Source: DASVRA01 sp036388855 (lineage in GTDB: Bacteria; Pseudomonadota; Alphaproteobacteria; Caulobacterales; Caulobacteraceae). Taken from it: a stretch of 64,000 nt of DNA. The stretch covers positions 19,981-83,980 of the forward strand of contig DASVRA010000028.1 of the NCBI GenBank assembly GCA_036388855.1. The letters run 5' to 3'. Under the pieces are notes generated by a model. The model was not told the origin of the DNA and did not search any database. It was given only the letters and a program-made list of their open reading frames with translations. Both the position numbers and the translations under genes were made by a program. Of this stretch, positions 26,832 to 35,089 are shown piece after piece (within the stretch, counting starts at the first letter, position 1; every line of letters starts with the position of its first letter).

Positions 26832-29176
26832 GCGCCAGGTTCCCGATCCTCATCAAGCACCCAAAGCCTCAGCCGGCTTGGGCGCCGCGGATCGCCGAAA
26901 ATCGTTTCTCGGCCCGTCTCCATGCGAACCGCATCTTTGATCGGTTCGCCAGTGTTGAGGTTTCTGACGAAGCTGGGAAACCACTCGCTGCGGATGACGA
27001 TCCCGAGACGATGGCCCCTCTCGAAACGGTGCGCGAACGGCCGCAGTTCGAATTCGGTGTTGTAGATCTTGTTTGGCGTGAGCGGGCGCGGCTTGGACCA
27101 CCCGCCTCGGTAACTCATCCGCATCTTGCCGGGACCGCTCAGCGCTCGAGCGACACCGGATGGATCCCGGTCGAAAACAAGAACGAAGAAATCGGCATCG
27201 TGTGCTGAAGTTGAAAACCAGAGGTCAAGGGCCCCCGGTGCGGCGAGTGTGGTGGCGGACTCGAACGGCTCACTTTCGTAGATCAACATATCGCCCGCCT
27301 TTGGGTCGATGTGCAGCGCGGTTGTGGTCTCAGGGATCAACCCGTTGCCTTCTGGAGTGACCGAGGCGGGGTCGTAGACGTAGCTGCCGGTTTGGCCGCA
27401 CCGGGCTGACACGCGTCGCAGCAGCTTTCCGCCAGTGGCCGCGCAGCCCTCGCCGCCATAGGATAGATAGAAGTCAAGCGGGCGGGCTTCGGGCGCCGGC
27501 CAGTCTGTGAAAGTGCGCCACTGGTTGCTGCCGGTTATGAAGATCTGCGCCTTGGGCACGTCGTTCATGTTGACGGCTTTGTGCTTCAGCCACTGGTCGA
27601 ACCACCGGACCGTCAACGATTTGAAATCTATGACCGCACTGGGTCCATAATCCAGGTCTTTCAGCTTCGTGGATTCATTCCACACGTGCTCCCAAGGGCC
27701 AAAGATAAGCCACTGGTTTTCCCGGCCCAGGTCCCGCATGGCGCGATAGTTACGTATTGTGGAGTTAGCCTCGGCGTCCCACCAGCCGCTGATGCCCAGG
27801 ACCGGGATGTGAACCTTGCGCAGGTCCGCCAGGAAGTTCGAAGAGTCCCATTTCTCCGCCGTGTCGAGGTCCAGCAGGCGCTGCCAGACCGGCATCGTCT
27901 GGCCGACATAGGAACGGTCCAGGCTGGAAAGCGGCAGCCTGGTCAGAACCTTGTCGTCGAGCGGGGGCAGGACCTGGCCCTGTTGCGCCGGGATCATGCC
28001 GCGCGCCCACTGCAGAAGGCTCAGCCTCAGGATTCCGTGGTCGTAGGGCGTATCTAGGAAACTGTCGGTCCCTGACACCTCGGGGATGATCGCCTTCAGG
28101 GCAGGGTGGGCCTCCACGGCCGCCTGCCACTGAGCCTGGCCGAGATAACTCAGACCCATCATGCCGACGTTGCCGTCGGACCATTCCTGCCGGCTCGCCC
28201 AATCGACGCTGTCGTAGCCGTCGCGGCGCTCGTTCAGCCACGGCTCAAAGGCCCCTTCGCTTCCATCGCGGCCACGAACCGACTGGATGATCACCACGTA
28301 ACCGCGTGGAGCAAGGTGATCCACTCCGCCGGGCGGTATGTCGGGACCGCGGTTATAGGGCGTGCGGATCAGGACGACGGGAAAGCGCCCGGCCACGTCC
28401 GGCCGGTAGATATCGGCCACCAATCGCGCGCCGTCGCGCATCGGCACGCGCACGCCACGATCGATGCGGACGCGATAGGTTTGCTGGCTGAGTTCCGGAT
28501 GAGCGGCGACAGGGTCATGCGTCAGGGCGGCGAATCGCGGGTCCCGGCGGGCGTCGTCCAGCTCGGCGCCGGAGAACAGCAGCGCATCGTTCAACGGGCG
28601 CTTCGCCCCGCGCCCCCGCTGCAGCCAGAGCAACGCCGACCCAGTGTCCCGCCGCCGCGCCGCCTCGCCAGCGAGCGCAGCATAGGACTCAGGCCCTAAA
28701 AACCCGTCTCGCCAAATCCGCTCGTAACGCGCGGCCGCATCCCGGCCGTCGCCGCGACGCACCAGAAGAACCTTTCCGCCGATGTTGTTTACCGGCAGCG
28801 AGACCTCGCCACGGACGGCGCCGTCGGCCTCAGGGTTTGCGACAAGACGCGCCCCATCCGCACTTCGCAGTTCGATCCGCCCGTCCACAATTGTGTTGGC
28901 GGTTAGAACAGTCGAGTACGGATCTCCGGTCTTCTGCCAAAGATTTAACCGCACCCCTTCTGGCGCCGGTTCCAGCGACACGGATAGAGTCCGCTTTCCA
29001 GAATCATCAAGCCCGCCAATCCAACTGCCGGAAATCGGCTGGGGCGTAAGCGCTCGCGCCTGCGAGACGGGGAAGATCGCAAAGAGTAACAGCCAAACGG
29101 ATAAGGCCCGAAGCAGGTTTTCCACGGAGAGCCGCCCGTGGCGACCGGCCGATGAGATTGATGTGTCACGCCTCAT
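26825..29176 (-). CDS. CocE/NonD family hydrolase (X-Pro dipeptidyl-peptidase S15-like), exported
   Basis: 783 residues. Signal peptide (LLRALSVWLLLFAIFPVSQARA), a roughly 200-residue N-terminal extension containing a SlyX-like beta region, then the alpha/beta hydrolase domain. Nucleophile Ser in GMMGLSYLGQ near residue 341, Asp in GISGWWDAEAN near 465, His in GPWEHVW near 495. A C-terminal jelly-roll domain (from about 560) is typical of CocE/S15 enzymes. These cleave esters or X-Pro peptides; the substrate is unknown. It overlaps the upstream serine hydrolase gene by ATGA, so the two are coupled. Its DNA is visibly less GC-rich than its neighbours. Confidence 0.9.
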   Translation of the reverse strand: MRRDTSISSAGRHGRLSVENLLRALSVWLLLFAIFPVSQARALTPQPISGSWIGGLDDSGKRTLSVSLEPAPEGVRLNLWQKTGDPYSTVLTANTIVDGRIELRSADGARLVANPEADGAVRGEVSLPVNNIGGKVLLVRRGDGRDAAARYERIWRDGFLGPESYAALAGEAARRRDTGSALLWLQRGRGAKRPLNDALLFSGAELDDARRDPRFAALTHDPVAAHPELSQQTYRVRIDRGVRVPMRDGARLVADIYRPDVAGRFPVVLIRTPYNRGPDIPPGGVDHLAPRGYVVIIQSVRGRDGSEGAFEPWLNERRDGYDSVDWASRQEWSDGNVGMMGLSYLGQAQWQAAVEAHPALKAIIPEVSGTDSFLDTPYDHGILRLSLLQWARGMIPAQQGQVLPPLDDKVLTRLPLSSLDRSYVGQTMPVWQRLLDLDTAEKWDSSNFLADLRKVHIPVLGISGWWDAEANSTIRNYRAMRDLGRENQWLIFGPWEHVWNESTKLKDLDYGPSAVIDFKSLTVRWFDQWLKHKAVNMNDVPKAQIFITGSNQWRTFTDWPAPEARPLDFYLSYGGEGCAATGGKLLRRVSARCGQTGSYVYDPASVTPEGNGLIPETTTALHIDPKAGDMLIYESEPFESATTLAAPGALDLWFSTSAHDADFFVLVFDRDPSGVARALSGPGKMRMSYRGGWSKPRPLTPNKIYNTEFELRPFAHRFERGHRLGIVIRSEWFPSFVRNLNTGEPIKDAVRMETGRETIFGDPRRPSRLRLWVLDEDREPGAG

Positions 29177-30678
29177 TGGACCGGCTCTTCGGTCAATTTG
29201 GCTATGACGCTACGGGCATTTTCATTGTGGGGATCGAGGGCCAGCGAGCGTTGATAGCTTTTCAGCGCTTCCGGTTTTCTGCCCGCGGCAAGGTAGGCTT
29301 CACCCAGGCTGTCATGGGCGTTCGCCGAGTTCGCGAAGGTGGCGGCATTGAACGAAAACACGCGAATGGCGTCTTCCGGCCGGCCCCTGGCGAGCAACTG
29401 GTATCCGATACGGTTCCACTGACTCTCTGTCAGCGATGGTGCGCCCCTTAGAACCTTCTCGGCGTCAAGCGCCAAAATCCGGCGCTGTACAGCCCTTGCG
29501 GGGGAGTCGTAAGGGTCATAGCCCATCCACTTAAAAGCAGGGTGCTCTCCAGCAAACTTGGTCTTCACTAGGGCCGGAACGATCGAGAGGCCGTTTCCGC
29601 TATTGGTCAATATGACCAGCCCGTCTCGTCGCTTCACATCCCCAATGACGAACGCCTGGAAGTCACCATTGTTTTCCCCCCAATGGAAGATCAGATCACT
29701 TGATGGACGCTTTTCCACGCCCCAGCCAAGCGCCCATGAGAGGTTCTCGGAACGTACGCCGGGGGTCTTGCCAACACAGACGACGCAGTTCTCGGGCGCC
29801 GGAACCTGCGGGCGGAGCATCTCCCTGTGCGAAGCTTGCGAAAGACCTTCACCTAGAAGAACGGCGCGGAGGAACGCTGCATAATCCCTCGCGGTGGTGT
29901 GAAGACTGGAAGGCGCCTTCGCCGCCTCTGGTTTGCGCCGGCTGGTAGGGCGCCCGACGTTGTCGTGTCCGGTCGCCTTGCGGTCTTCATAGTCCTGCCG
30001 CCACTCGAAACTGCTGTCCTTCATCCCCAGCGGCCGGAAAACCGCCGCCTCGACGTAGGCTTCGAACGGAAGCTTGGTTGTGGATTCGATCGCCTTCTGC
30101 AGGAAGGAATAGCCGACGCCGGAGTAACTGAACTGCGAGCCCGGTTCGAATGCGATCGCCAGTTGGTCACGAGGGTGGAGTTCATTGGGCAGACCAGACT
30201 GGTGCGACAGCAACATGCGCACCGTAATGCGCTTCCACCGCGGATCAGCGGCCAGCACACCGCCCTCGGCGTAATCGGCGATAGTGCTGTCGAGGCGGAG
30301 GCGGCCGGAGTCCACCAACTTCATGACGGCGTAAGCGACCACTGGCTTGCTGAGAGAAGCGGCCTCAAAGATAGTTGAATTGCGGACCGGACTAGCAGTG
30401 GCGGAATTCGCCAACCCCAAGGCCGAGACTTCTTGGATATGGCCCTTGTTTATAAGCGCGGAGGCTAAACCAGAAACCTCCCCGTCTTTCATCAATTGGA
30501 CTTCCTGAAGACGCCATTGTTGTGGGTAGGAGGCCGCCCGTGCAGGGTCAATCGACGCAGAGCATAGCAGGGCTAGGGCAACAGCTTGCAGCCAGTTGTT
30601 ACGGCGGCGATGGCCAGACCCTAGACTTCGATGTTCAGGTTGATCGATTGTTTTGTGGGAGGTTCGGGAGTCAACCAC
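29173..30678 (-). CDS. Serine hydrolase (beta-lactamase/class C-like) with C-terminal TPR, exported
   Basis: 501 residues from a GTG at 30678 with AGAGGG at good spacing (a TTG at 30708 is possible). Signal peptide RRNNWLQAVALALLCSASID. Penicillin-binding-protein-like domain with SXXK in AASLSKPVV near residue 110, the YXN-position motif as YSG near 185, and HWGENNG near 333 at the KTG position. Two TPR units occupy about 425-495. The family includes class C beta-lactamases, D-aminopeptidases and esterases. Coupling with a CocE/S15-type enzyme suggests joint peptide or ester processing in the periplasm (inference). Confidence 0.88.
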   Translation of the reverse strand: MVDSRTSHKTIDQPEHRSLGSGHRRRNNWLQAVALALLCSASIDPARAASYPQQWRLQEVQLMKDGEVSGLASALINKGHIQEVSALGLANSATASPVRNSTIFEAASLSKPVVAYAVMKLVDSGRLRLDSTIADYAEGGVLAADPRWKRITVRMLLSHQSGLPNELHPRDQLAIAFEPGSQFSYSGVGYSFLQKAIESTTKLPFEAYVEAAVFRPLGMKDSSFEWRQDYEDRKATGHDNVGRPTSRRKPEAAKAPSSLHTTARDYAAFLRAVLLGEGLSQASHREMLRPQVPAPENCVVCVGKTPGVRSENLSWALGWGVEKRPSSDLIFHWGENNGDFQAFVIGDVKRRDGLVILTNSGNGLSIVPALVKTKFAGEHPAFKWMGYDPYDSPARAVQRRILALDAEKVLRGAPSLTESQWNRIGYQLLARGRPEDAIRVFSFNAATFANSANAHDSLGEAYLAAGRKPEALKSYQRSLALDPHNENARSVIAKLTEEPVQ

Positions 30679-30712
30679 AGGATTCCCTCTTTCAAAAAGG
30701 ATCAACAAAATT

Positions 30713-30733
30713 CTATGTTGTCAGACAACCTAG
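30713..30733. promoter_or_regulatory. Operator-like dyad upstream of the hydrolase operon
   Basis: CTATGTTGT-CAG-ACAACCTAG is an inverted repeat with one mismatched pair. Its core TTGTCAGACAA fits the FadR/GntR-family pattern TNGTNNNACNA. It lies about 35 bp upstream of the GTG start of the serine hydrolase. No GntR gene is in the window. Confidence 0.4.
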
Positions 30734-30866
30734 CTGAGCGAACGATGGCCGCCTAATTACTTTTTGGTCACCCCCTGGCAGCTCGCGATCACCTTCCGTG
30801 GCGGCTGTGGGCGCGGCGCCGCGGGCCTACGAGGTGGTGCGACTGGGGCGAAACCAGGGGTGAAAC

Positions 30867-30895
30867 GGGAAACGGGGACAGCTTACCCATTCCCC
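30867..30895. repeat. REP-like fragment in a 360-bp gene-free stretch
   Basis: The segment reads GGGAAACGGGGACAG, CTT, ACCCATTCCCC. The GGGGACAG...ACCCATT(T)CCC pattern is familiar from REP elements mobilised by RAYT (Y1-type) transposases. Only one copy is seen. The surrounding spacer (30734-31040) holds no other recognisable gene; it should contain the MATE gene promoter, which I could not locate. Confidence 0.4.
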
Positions 30896-31040
30896 AAGTC
30901 CGCGCCTCGCGAACAACGGTCAGAACGATTCTTCATCAATGTAGCCTGGCAGCTCACGCCCGCGCCCCTCGCATCAAGCCGCGCCGCGCCGCGTTGCCAG
31001 CACGCCCCGGCCAAGGCAGGTTGCGCTTCGGGGGCCTCAC

Positions 31041-32411
31041 ATGCGCGATCTCACCGAAGGCTCGATCACCCGGCACCTGGCCGGCATGGCCGGGTTCATC
31101 GCCGTCGGGCTGATCGTCCAGACGCTCTACTTCCTGATCGACCTCTACTTCGTCTCGCGGCTGGGCTCCGACGCCATCGCGGGGGTGAGCGCGGCGGGGA
31201 ACAGCTTCTTCCTGGTGCTGGGGCTGAGCCAGGTGGTGGCGATCGGGTCGCTGGCGCTGATCGCCCAGGCGGTGGGGCGCAAGGACCCCGCCGACGCGCG
31301 GCTGGTGTTCAACCAGGCGATGGGCATGGGGCTGGCGGCGGCGGCGCTGACGCTGGTGCTGGGCTATGGCCTGGCGGGGGCGGCGATGGGCGGGCTGGGG
31401 GCCAGCCCGGGCGCGGCGGCGGCGGGGCGGGCGTATCTGTTCGCGTTCCTGCCGTCGCTGGCGATCACCTTTCCGATGGCGGCGGTGGGGGCGGCGCTGC
31501 GGGCCTGCGGGGTGGTGCGGCCGACCATGCTGGCGCAGACCGGGTCGGTGATCCTCAACGCCGTGCTGGCGCCGGTGCTGATCGCGGGCTGGGGCACGGG
31601 CGTTCCGCTGGGCGTGGCCGGGGCGGGGCTGGCCAGCTCGATCTCGGTGGCGATCGCGTTCGCGGCCCTGCTGGTGATCTTCCCGCGGGTGCAGGACATG
31701 ATCCGGGTCACGGGGGCCGAGCTTAAGCCCCGGCTGGCGGTGTGGCGGCGGATCGTGGTGATCGGCCTGCCGGCGGCGGGCGAGTTCCTGATGCTGTTCA
31801 TCGTGGTCAGCGTGGTGTTCTGGGTGATCCGCGGATTCGGGCCGCAGGCGCAGGCGGGGTTCGGCGTCGGCTCGCGGGTGATGCAGGCGATCTTCGTGCC
31901 GGCCATGGCGGTGGCCTTCGCCGCCGCGCCGATCGCCGGGCAGAACTTCGGCGCGGGCAAGGCCGGGCGGGTGCGGCGGACTTTCCGCGACGCCGCCGTG
32001 ATCAGCTGCGGGGTGATGCTGGCGTTGACCCTGCTGTGCCAGTGGAACCCGCGCGCGCTGGTGGCGCCGTTCACCTCGGACGCGGCGGCGGCGGCGGTGG
32101 CGGCGGGCTACCTGGGCATGATCAGCTGGAACTTCGTGGGGAATGGGCTGGTGTTCGTGTGCTCGGCCATGTTCCAGGCGCTGGGCGACACCCGGCCGGC
32201 GTTCCTCAGCGCCGCCACCCGGATGGCCAGCTTCGTGCTGCCGGCGCTGTGGCTGGCGGGGCGGCCGAACGTCACGCTGGAGGATTTCTGGCGGCTGTCG
32301 CTGCTGTCGATCACGCTGCAAGCCGTGGTGAGCCTAGTCTTCCTGAGGCTGGTGTTCCGGCGCAAGCTGGACGCCGGCGAGTCGATCGCGCCGGCGCCGG
32401 CGGCGGCTTGA
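31041..32411 (+). CDS. MATE family efflux transporter
   Basis: 456 residues with twelve predicted membrane helices in two bundles. The N-terminal half begins DLTEGSITRHLAGMAGFIAVG with the MATE pattern LIVQTLYFLIDLYFVSRLGSDAIAGVSAAG; the repeat recurs from about residue 230 (VWRRIVVIGLPAAGEFLMLF). MATE proteins export cationic drugs or metabolites using Na+ or H+ gradients. Codons are strongly G-ending (GCG, CTG, GGG), unlike the C-ending style of the ruv genes a short way downstream. Confidence 0.95.
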   Translation: MRDLTEGSITRHLAGMAGFIAVGLIVQTLYFLIDLYFVSRLGSDAIAGVSAAGNSFFLVLGLSQVVAIGSLALIAQAVGRKDPADARLVFNQAMGMGLAAAALTLVLGYGLAGAAMGGLGASPGAAAAGRAYLFAFLPSLAITFPMAAVGAALRACGVVRPTMLAQTGSVILNAVLAPVLIAGWGTGVPLGVAGAGLASSISVAIAFAALLVIFPRVQDMIRVTGAELKPRLAVWRRIVVIGLPAAGEFLMLFIVVSVVFWVIRGFGPQAQAGFGVGSRVMQAIFVPAMAVAFAAAPIAGQNFGAGKAGRVRRTFRDAAVISCGVMLALTLLCQWNPRALVAPFTSDAAAAAVAAGYLGMISWNFVGNGLVFVCSAMFQALGDTRPAFLSAATRMASFVLPALWLAGRPNVTLEDFWRLSLLSITLQAVVSLVFLRLVFRRKLDAGESIAPAPAAA

Positions 32412-32460
32412 TCGCAGCCGCGTCTTGCGCGCCTATGGCGGTTCACGATCGGAGAGACCG

Positions 32461-32997
32461 ATGAAGCGGATCATCATGGCGGCGCTGGGTGTGGCGCTGG
32501 CGGGGGGCGGGGCCCAGGCGGCGCTGAAGCCGGGGGCCAAGGCGCCGGACTTCACCACCCAGGCGGCGCTGGGGGGCAAGGCCTTCACCTTCGACCTGTC
32601 GGACCAGCTGAAGAAGGGGCCGGTGGTGCTCTACTTCTACCCCGCCGCCTTCACTCCCGGCTGCACGGTGGAGGCGCACCTGTTCGCCGAAGCCACCGAC
32701 GACTTCAAGAAGCAGGGGGCGACGGTGATCGGGGTGTCGCGCGACGACATCGGCAAGCTGCAGAAGTTCTCCGTCTCGGAGTGCCGCTCCAAGTTCGCCG
32801 TGGCGTCGGACCAGGACGGGCGCATCACCAAGGCCTACGACGCGGTGCTGAAGATCAAGCCCGAGTACGCCGACCGCACCTCCTACGTGATCGCGCCGAA
32901 CGGGACGGTGGTTTACGAATACACCTCGCTCAAGGCCGACAAGCACGTGGACAACACCATGGCGGCGGTGAAGTCGTGGAAGGCCAAGGGGCGGTAA
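32461..32997 (+). CDS. Exported peroxiredoxin (Bcp/PrxQ-like)
   Basis: 178 residues. A signal peptide (KRIIMAALGVALAGGGAQA) precedes the thioredoxin-fold domain. Peroxidatic Cys about residue 68 in AAFTPGCTVEAH; a further Cys in SVSECRSKFAV may be resolving. Bcp/PrxQ proteins reduce hydroperoxides with thioredoxin-like donors; the signal peptide places this one in the periplasm. Its stop overlaps the start of the next gene by one base (TAATG). Confidence 0.9.
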   Translation: MKRIIMAALGVALAGGGAQAALKPGAKAPDFTTQAALGGKAFTFDLSDQLKKGPVVLYFYPAAFTPGCTVEAHLFAEATDDFKKQGATVIGVSRDDIGKLQKFSVSECRSKFAVASDQDGRITKAYDAVLKIKPEYADRTSYVIAPNGTVVYEYTSLKADKHVDNTMAAVKSWKAKGR

Positions 32998-33836
32998 TGC
33001 TGTCGGCGCTGGCGGCGCTGCTGCTCGGCGCCTGGACCGGGGCGGAGCGGTGGGCGCCGCCGGGGATATCCTCGCCGCTGTTCGAGTCCCATGCCGCCTT
33101 CGACCCGCTCACGGGCGACCTCTACCTGGTGCGCAGCTCCAAGGCGTTCCGCGGCTGGCGGATCCTGCGCAGCCGCTGCGGCCCTGGCGGCTGGAGCGAG
33201 CCCGAACCCGCCGCCTTCGCCGGCGACGGAGCGGAGGCCGACCCCTGGTTCACCCCGAACGGGCGGGGGCTCTACTTCATCTCCACCCGCTCAGAGGCGG
33301 GGGTGAAGCAGGGGGAGCTCGACATCTGGCGGGTGCGGCGCGGGCAAGACGGGCGCTGGGGCCAGCCCGAGCGGCTGCCGGAGCCGGTCAATTCGCCCGG
33401 GCAGGAGTGGTTCCCCCGGCTGTCGTCCGACGGCTGGCTATACTTCGGCTCCGACCGGCCGGGCGGCCAGGGGGGAACCGACATCTGGCGCGCGCGAGCC
33501 CGCGCCGCGGGCTGGCGGGTGGAGAACCTGGGGCCGCGGGTGAACGGCCCGGGGGACGACTACGAGCCGCTGCCTTTGCCGGACGGCGAGCGGCTGATCG
33601 TGATGGCCGATGGCGATTTGTATGAAACCCGCAAGACCGGACGGGGGTGGGCGCCTCGAACCCGGCTGGGGCCGGACGTCAACAGCGCGGCCATGGAGGT
33701 GGGCCCGGCCCTGTCGCCCAGCGGACGGACCCTGCTGTTCGCGCGCGACACGGGGCCGGCCAGCTCTGGGGAGTTCTTCCTGGCGCGGCTGGGACGCGAG
33801 ACTTGGCCGCCGGCTTGCCCCGCCAAGGCTCGGTGA
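32997..33836 (+). CDS. Exported PD40/TolB-like beta-propeller protein
   Basis: 279 residues. Short hydrophobic N-terminus (LSALAALLLGAWTGA) and repeated WD40-like beta-propeller (PD40) units: GDLYLVRSSKAFRGWRILRS, DPWFTPNGRGLYFISTRSEA, LSSDGWLYFGSDRPGG with GTDIWRA, and VGPALSPSGRTLLFARD. Related to TolB-type propellers but without the TolB N-terminal domain. Function unknown. Translationally coupled to the exported peroxiredoxin, so a shared envelope role is possible. The 144-bp spacer to ruvC holds only a short GC hairpin. Confidence 0.82.
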   Translation: MLSALAALLLGAWTGAERWAPPGISSPLFESHAAFDPLTGDLYLVRSSKAFRGWRILRSRCGPGGWSEPEPAAFAGDGAEADPWFTPNGRGLYFISTRSEAGVKQGELDIWRVRRGQDGRWGQPERLPEPVNSPGQEWFPRLSSDGWLYFGSDRPGGQGGTDIWRARARAAGWRVENLGPRVNGPGDDYEPLPLPDGERLIVMADGDLYETRKTGRGWAPRTRLGPDVNSAAMEVGPALSPSGRTLLFARDTGPASSGEFFLARLGRETWPPACPAKAR

Positions 33837-33980
33837 CGTGAACACATGAGCCCTGGACCGGAACCCGCGGCCGCGCGGGCGGCTTCTCGCCGCCACCCGA
33901 GCTCGAGCCTCTAACCATTTTGGCGCACGAACTGCACGTGCTTCCCACCCGCCGCCGCCGCGGGCAAAGTCGCGGAAGGC

Positions 33981-34484
33981 ATGCCCACCGCGATTCGCAT
34001 CCTCGGCCTCGACCCCGGCCTGCGCCGCACCGGCTGGGGCGTGGTGGCGGTCGAGGGCGCCCGGCTCTCCCACGTCGCCCACGGCGTGATCCGCGCGCCC
34101 GAGGCCGCGCCGCTGTCCGAACGCCTCCACGCCATCTTTCAGGAGGTGGCCGCCGTCATCGCCGCCCACGCCCCGCATGAGGCCGCCATCGAGGAGACCT
34201 TCGTCACCGCCAACGGCGCCTCCACCCTCAAGCTAGGCCACGCCCGCGCCGCCGCCATGCTGGCCCCCGCCTGCGCCCGCCTGCCCGTGGCCGAGTACGC
34301 CGCCCTGGTGGTCAAGAAGGCGGTAGTCGGGACCGGCTCGGCCGACAAGGCCCAGGTCGCCTTCATGGTCCGCCGCCTGCTGCCCGCCTGCGGCGACGCC
34401 ACCGCCGACGCCGCCGACGCGCTCGCCGTCGCCATCACCCACGCCCACCACCGCCGCCTGCGCAGGCTCGGGGACGCCGCGTGA
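33981..34484 (+). CDS. ruvC: Crossover junction endodeoxyribonuclease RuvC
   Basis: 167 residues. RNase H-like Holliday junction resolvase with the first catalytic Asp in ILGLDPGLRRTGWG, Glu in EAAIEETFV, and the C-terminal acidic cluster TADAADALAVAITHAHH. It cuts junctions held by RuvAB. First gene of ruvC-ruvA-ruvB, overlapping ruvA by GTGA. No clear SOS box was found upstream. yebC, a common neighbour of ruvC, is absent. Confidence 0.97.
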   Translation: MPTAIRILGLDPGLRRTGWGVVAVEGARLSHVAHGVIRAPEAAPLSERLHAIFQEVAAVIAAHAPHEAAIEETFVTANGASTLKLGHARAAAMLAPACARLPVAEYAALVVKKAVVGTGSADKAQVAFMVRRLLPACGDATADAADALAVAITHAHHRRLRRLGDAA

Positions 34485-35089
34485 TCGGCCGCCTGCGCGG
34501 CGTGGTCGCCGAGGTCGCCGAGGAGGACGCCCTGATCGACGTCGGCGGCGTCGGCTACGTGGTCCGCTGCGGCGCCCGCACCCTCTCGCGCCTGCCCCCG
34601 CCCGGCGAGGAGACCGTGGTCCACGTCGAGACCCAGGTCAGCGAGCAGGCCGGCGCCCGCCTCTACGGCTTCCTGAGCCGCGAGGAGCGCCGCGCCTTCG
34701 TCCTCCTCCAGGGCGTCCAGGGCGTCGGCCCCAAGGCCGCCCTTTCCGTGCTCGACGTCCTCCCCCCCGCCGACCTCGCCGCCGCCGTCGCCCGCGAGGA
34801 CAAGGCCTCCGTCGGCCGCGCCTCCGGCGTCGGCCCCAAGCTCGCCCAGCGCATCGTCGTGGAACTGAAGGACAAGCCGATCAGCGAAGGGCCCTTCGCC
34901 GCCGCCCCGGCCCAGAGCGCCGCCCCGCCGCCCGCGCCGACGGCCGCCGGCGAAGCCGTCGCCGCCCTGATGAGCCTGGGCGTGGCCGAGGTCGTCGCCC
35001 GCCGCGCCGTCGAGCACGCCGCGCTTCGCCTGCCCGACGCCGAACTCCCCGCCCTGATCAAGGCGTCGCTGCAGGAGCTGGGGCGTTGA
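34481..35089 (+). CDS. ruvA: Holliday junction DNA helicase subunit RuvA
   Basis: 202 residues from a GTG. OB-fold domain I (MIGRLRGVVAEVAEEDALIDVGGVGYVV), paired helix-hairpin-helix domain II (VLLQGVQGVGPKAALSVLDVL, SGVGPKLAQRIVVELKDK) and the C-terminal RuvB-binding domain after an Ala/Pro linker. It forms the tetramer that holds the junction square for RuvB. Overlaps ruvC and ruvB by 4 bp each. Confidence 0.97.
   Translation: MIGRLRGVVAEVAEEDALIDVGGVGYVVRCGARTLSRLPPPGEETVVHVETQVSEQAGARLYGFLSREERRAFVLLQGVQGVGPKAALSVLDVLPPADLAAAVAREDKASVGRASGVGPKLAQRIVVELKDKPISEGPFAAAPAQSAAPPPAPTAAGEAVAALMSLGVAEVVARRAVEHAALRLPDAELPALIKASLQELGR

Noticed and set aside
33837..33980. Possible SOS box upstream of ruvC.
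   Set aside because: GAAC occurrences there do not form GTTC-N7-GTTC or GAAC-N7-GAAC pairs.
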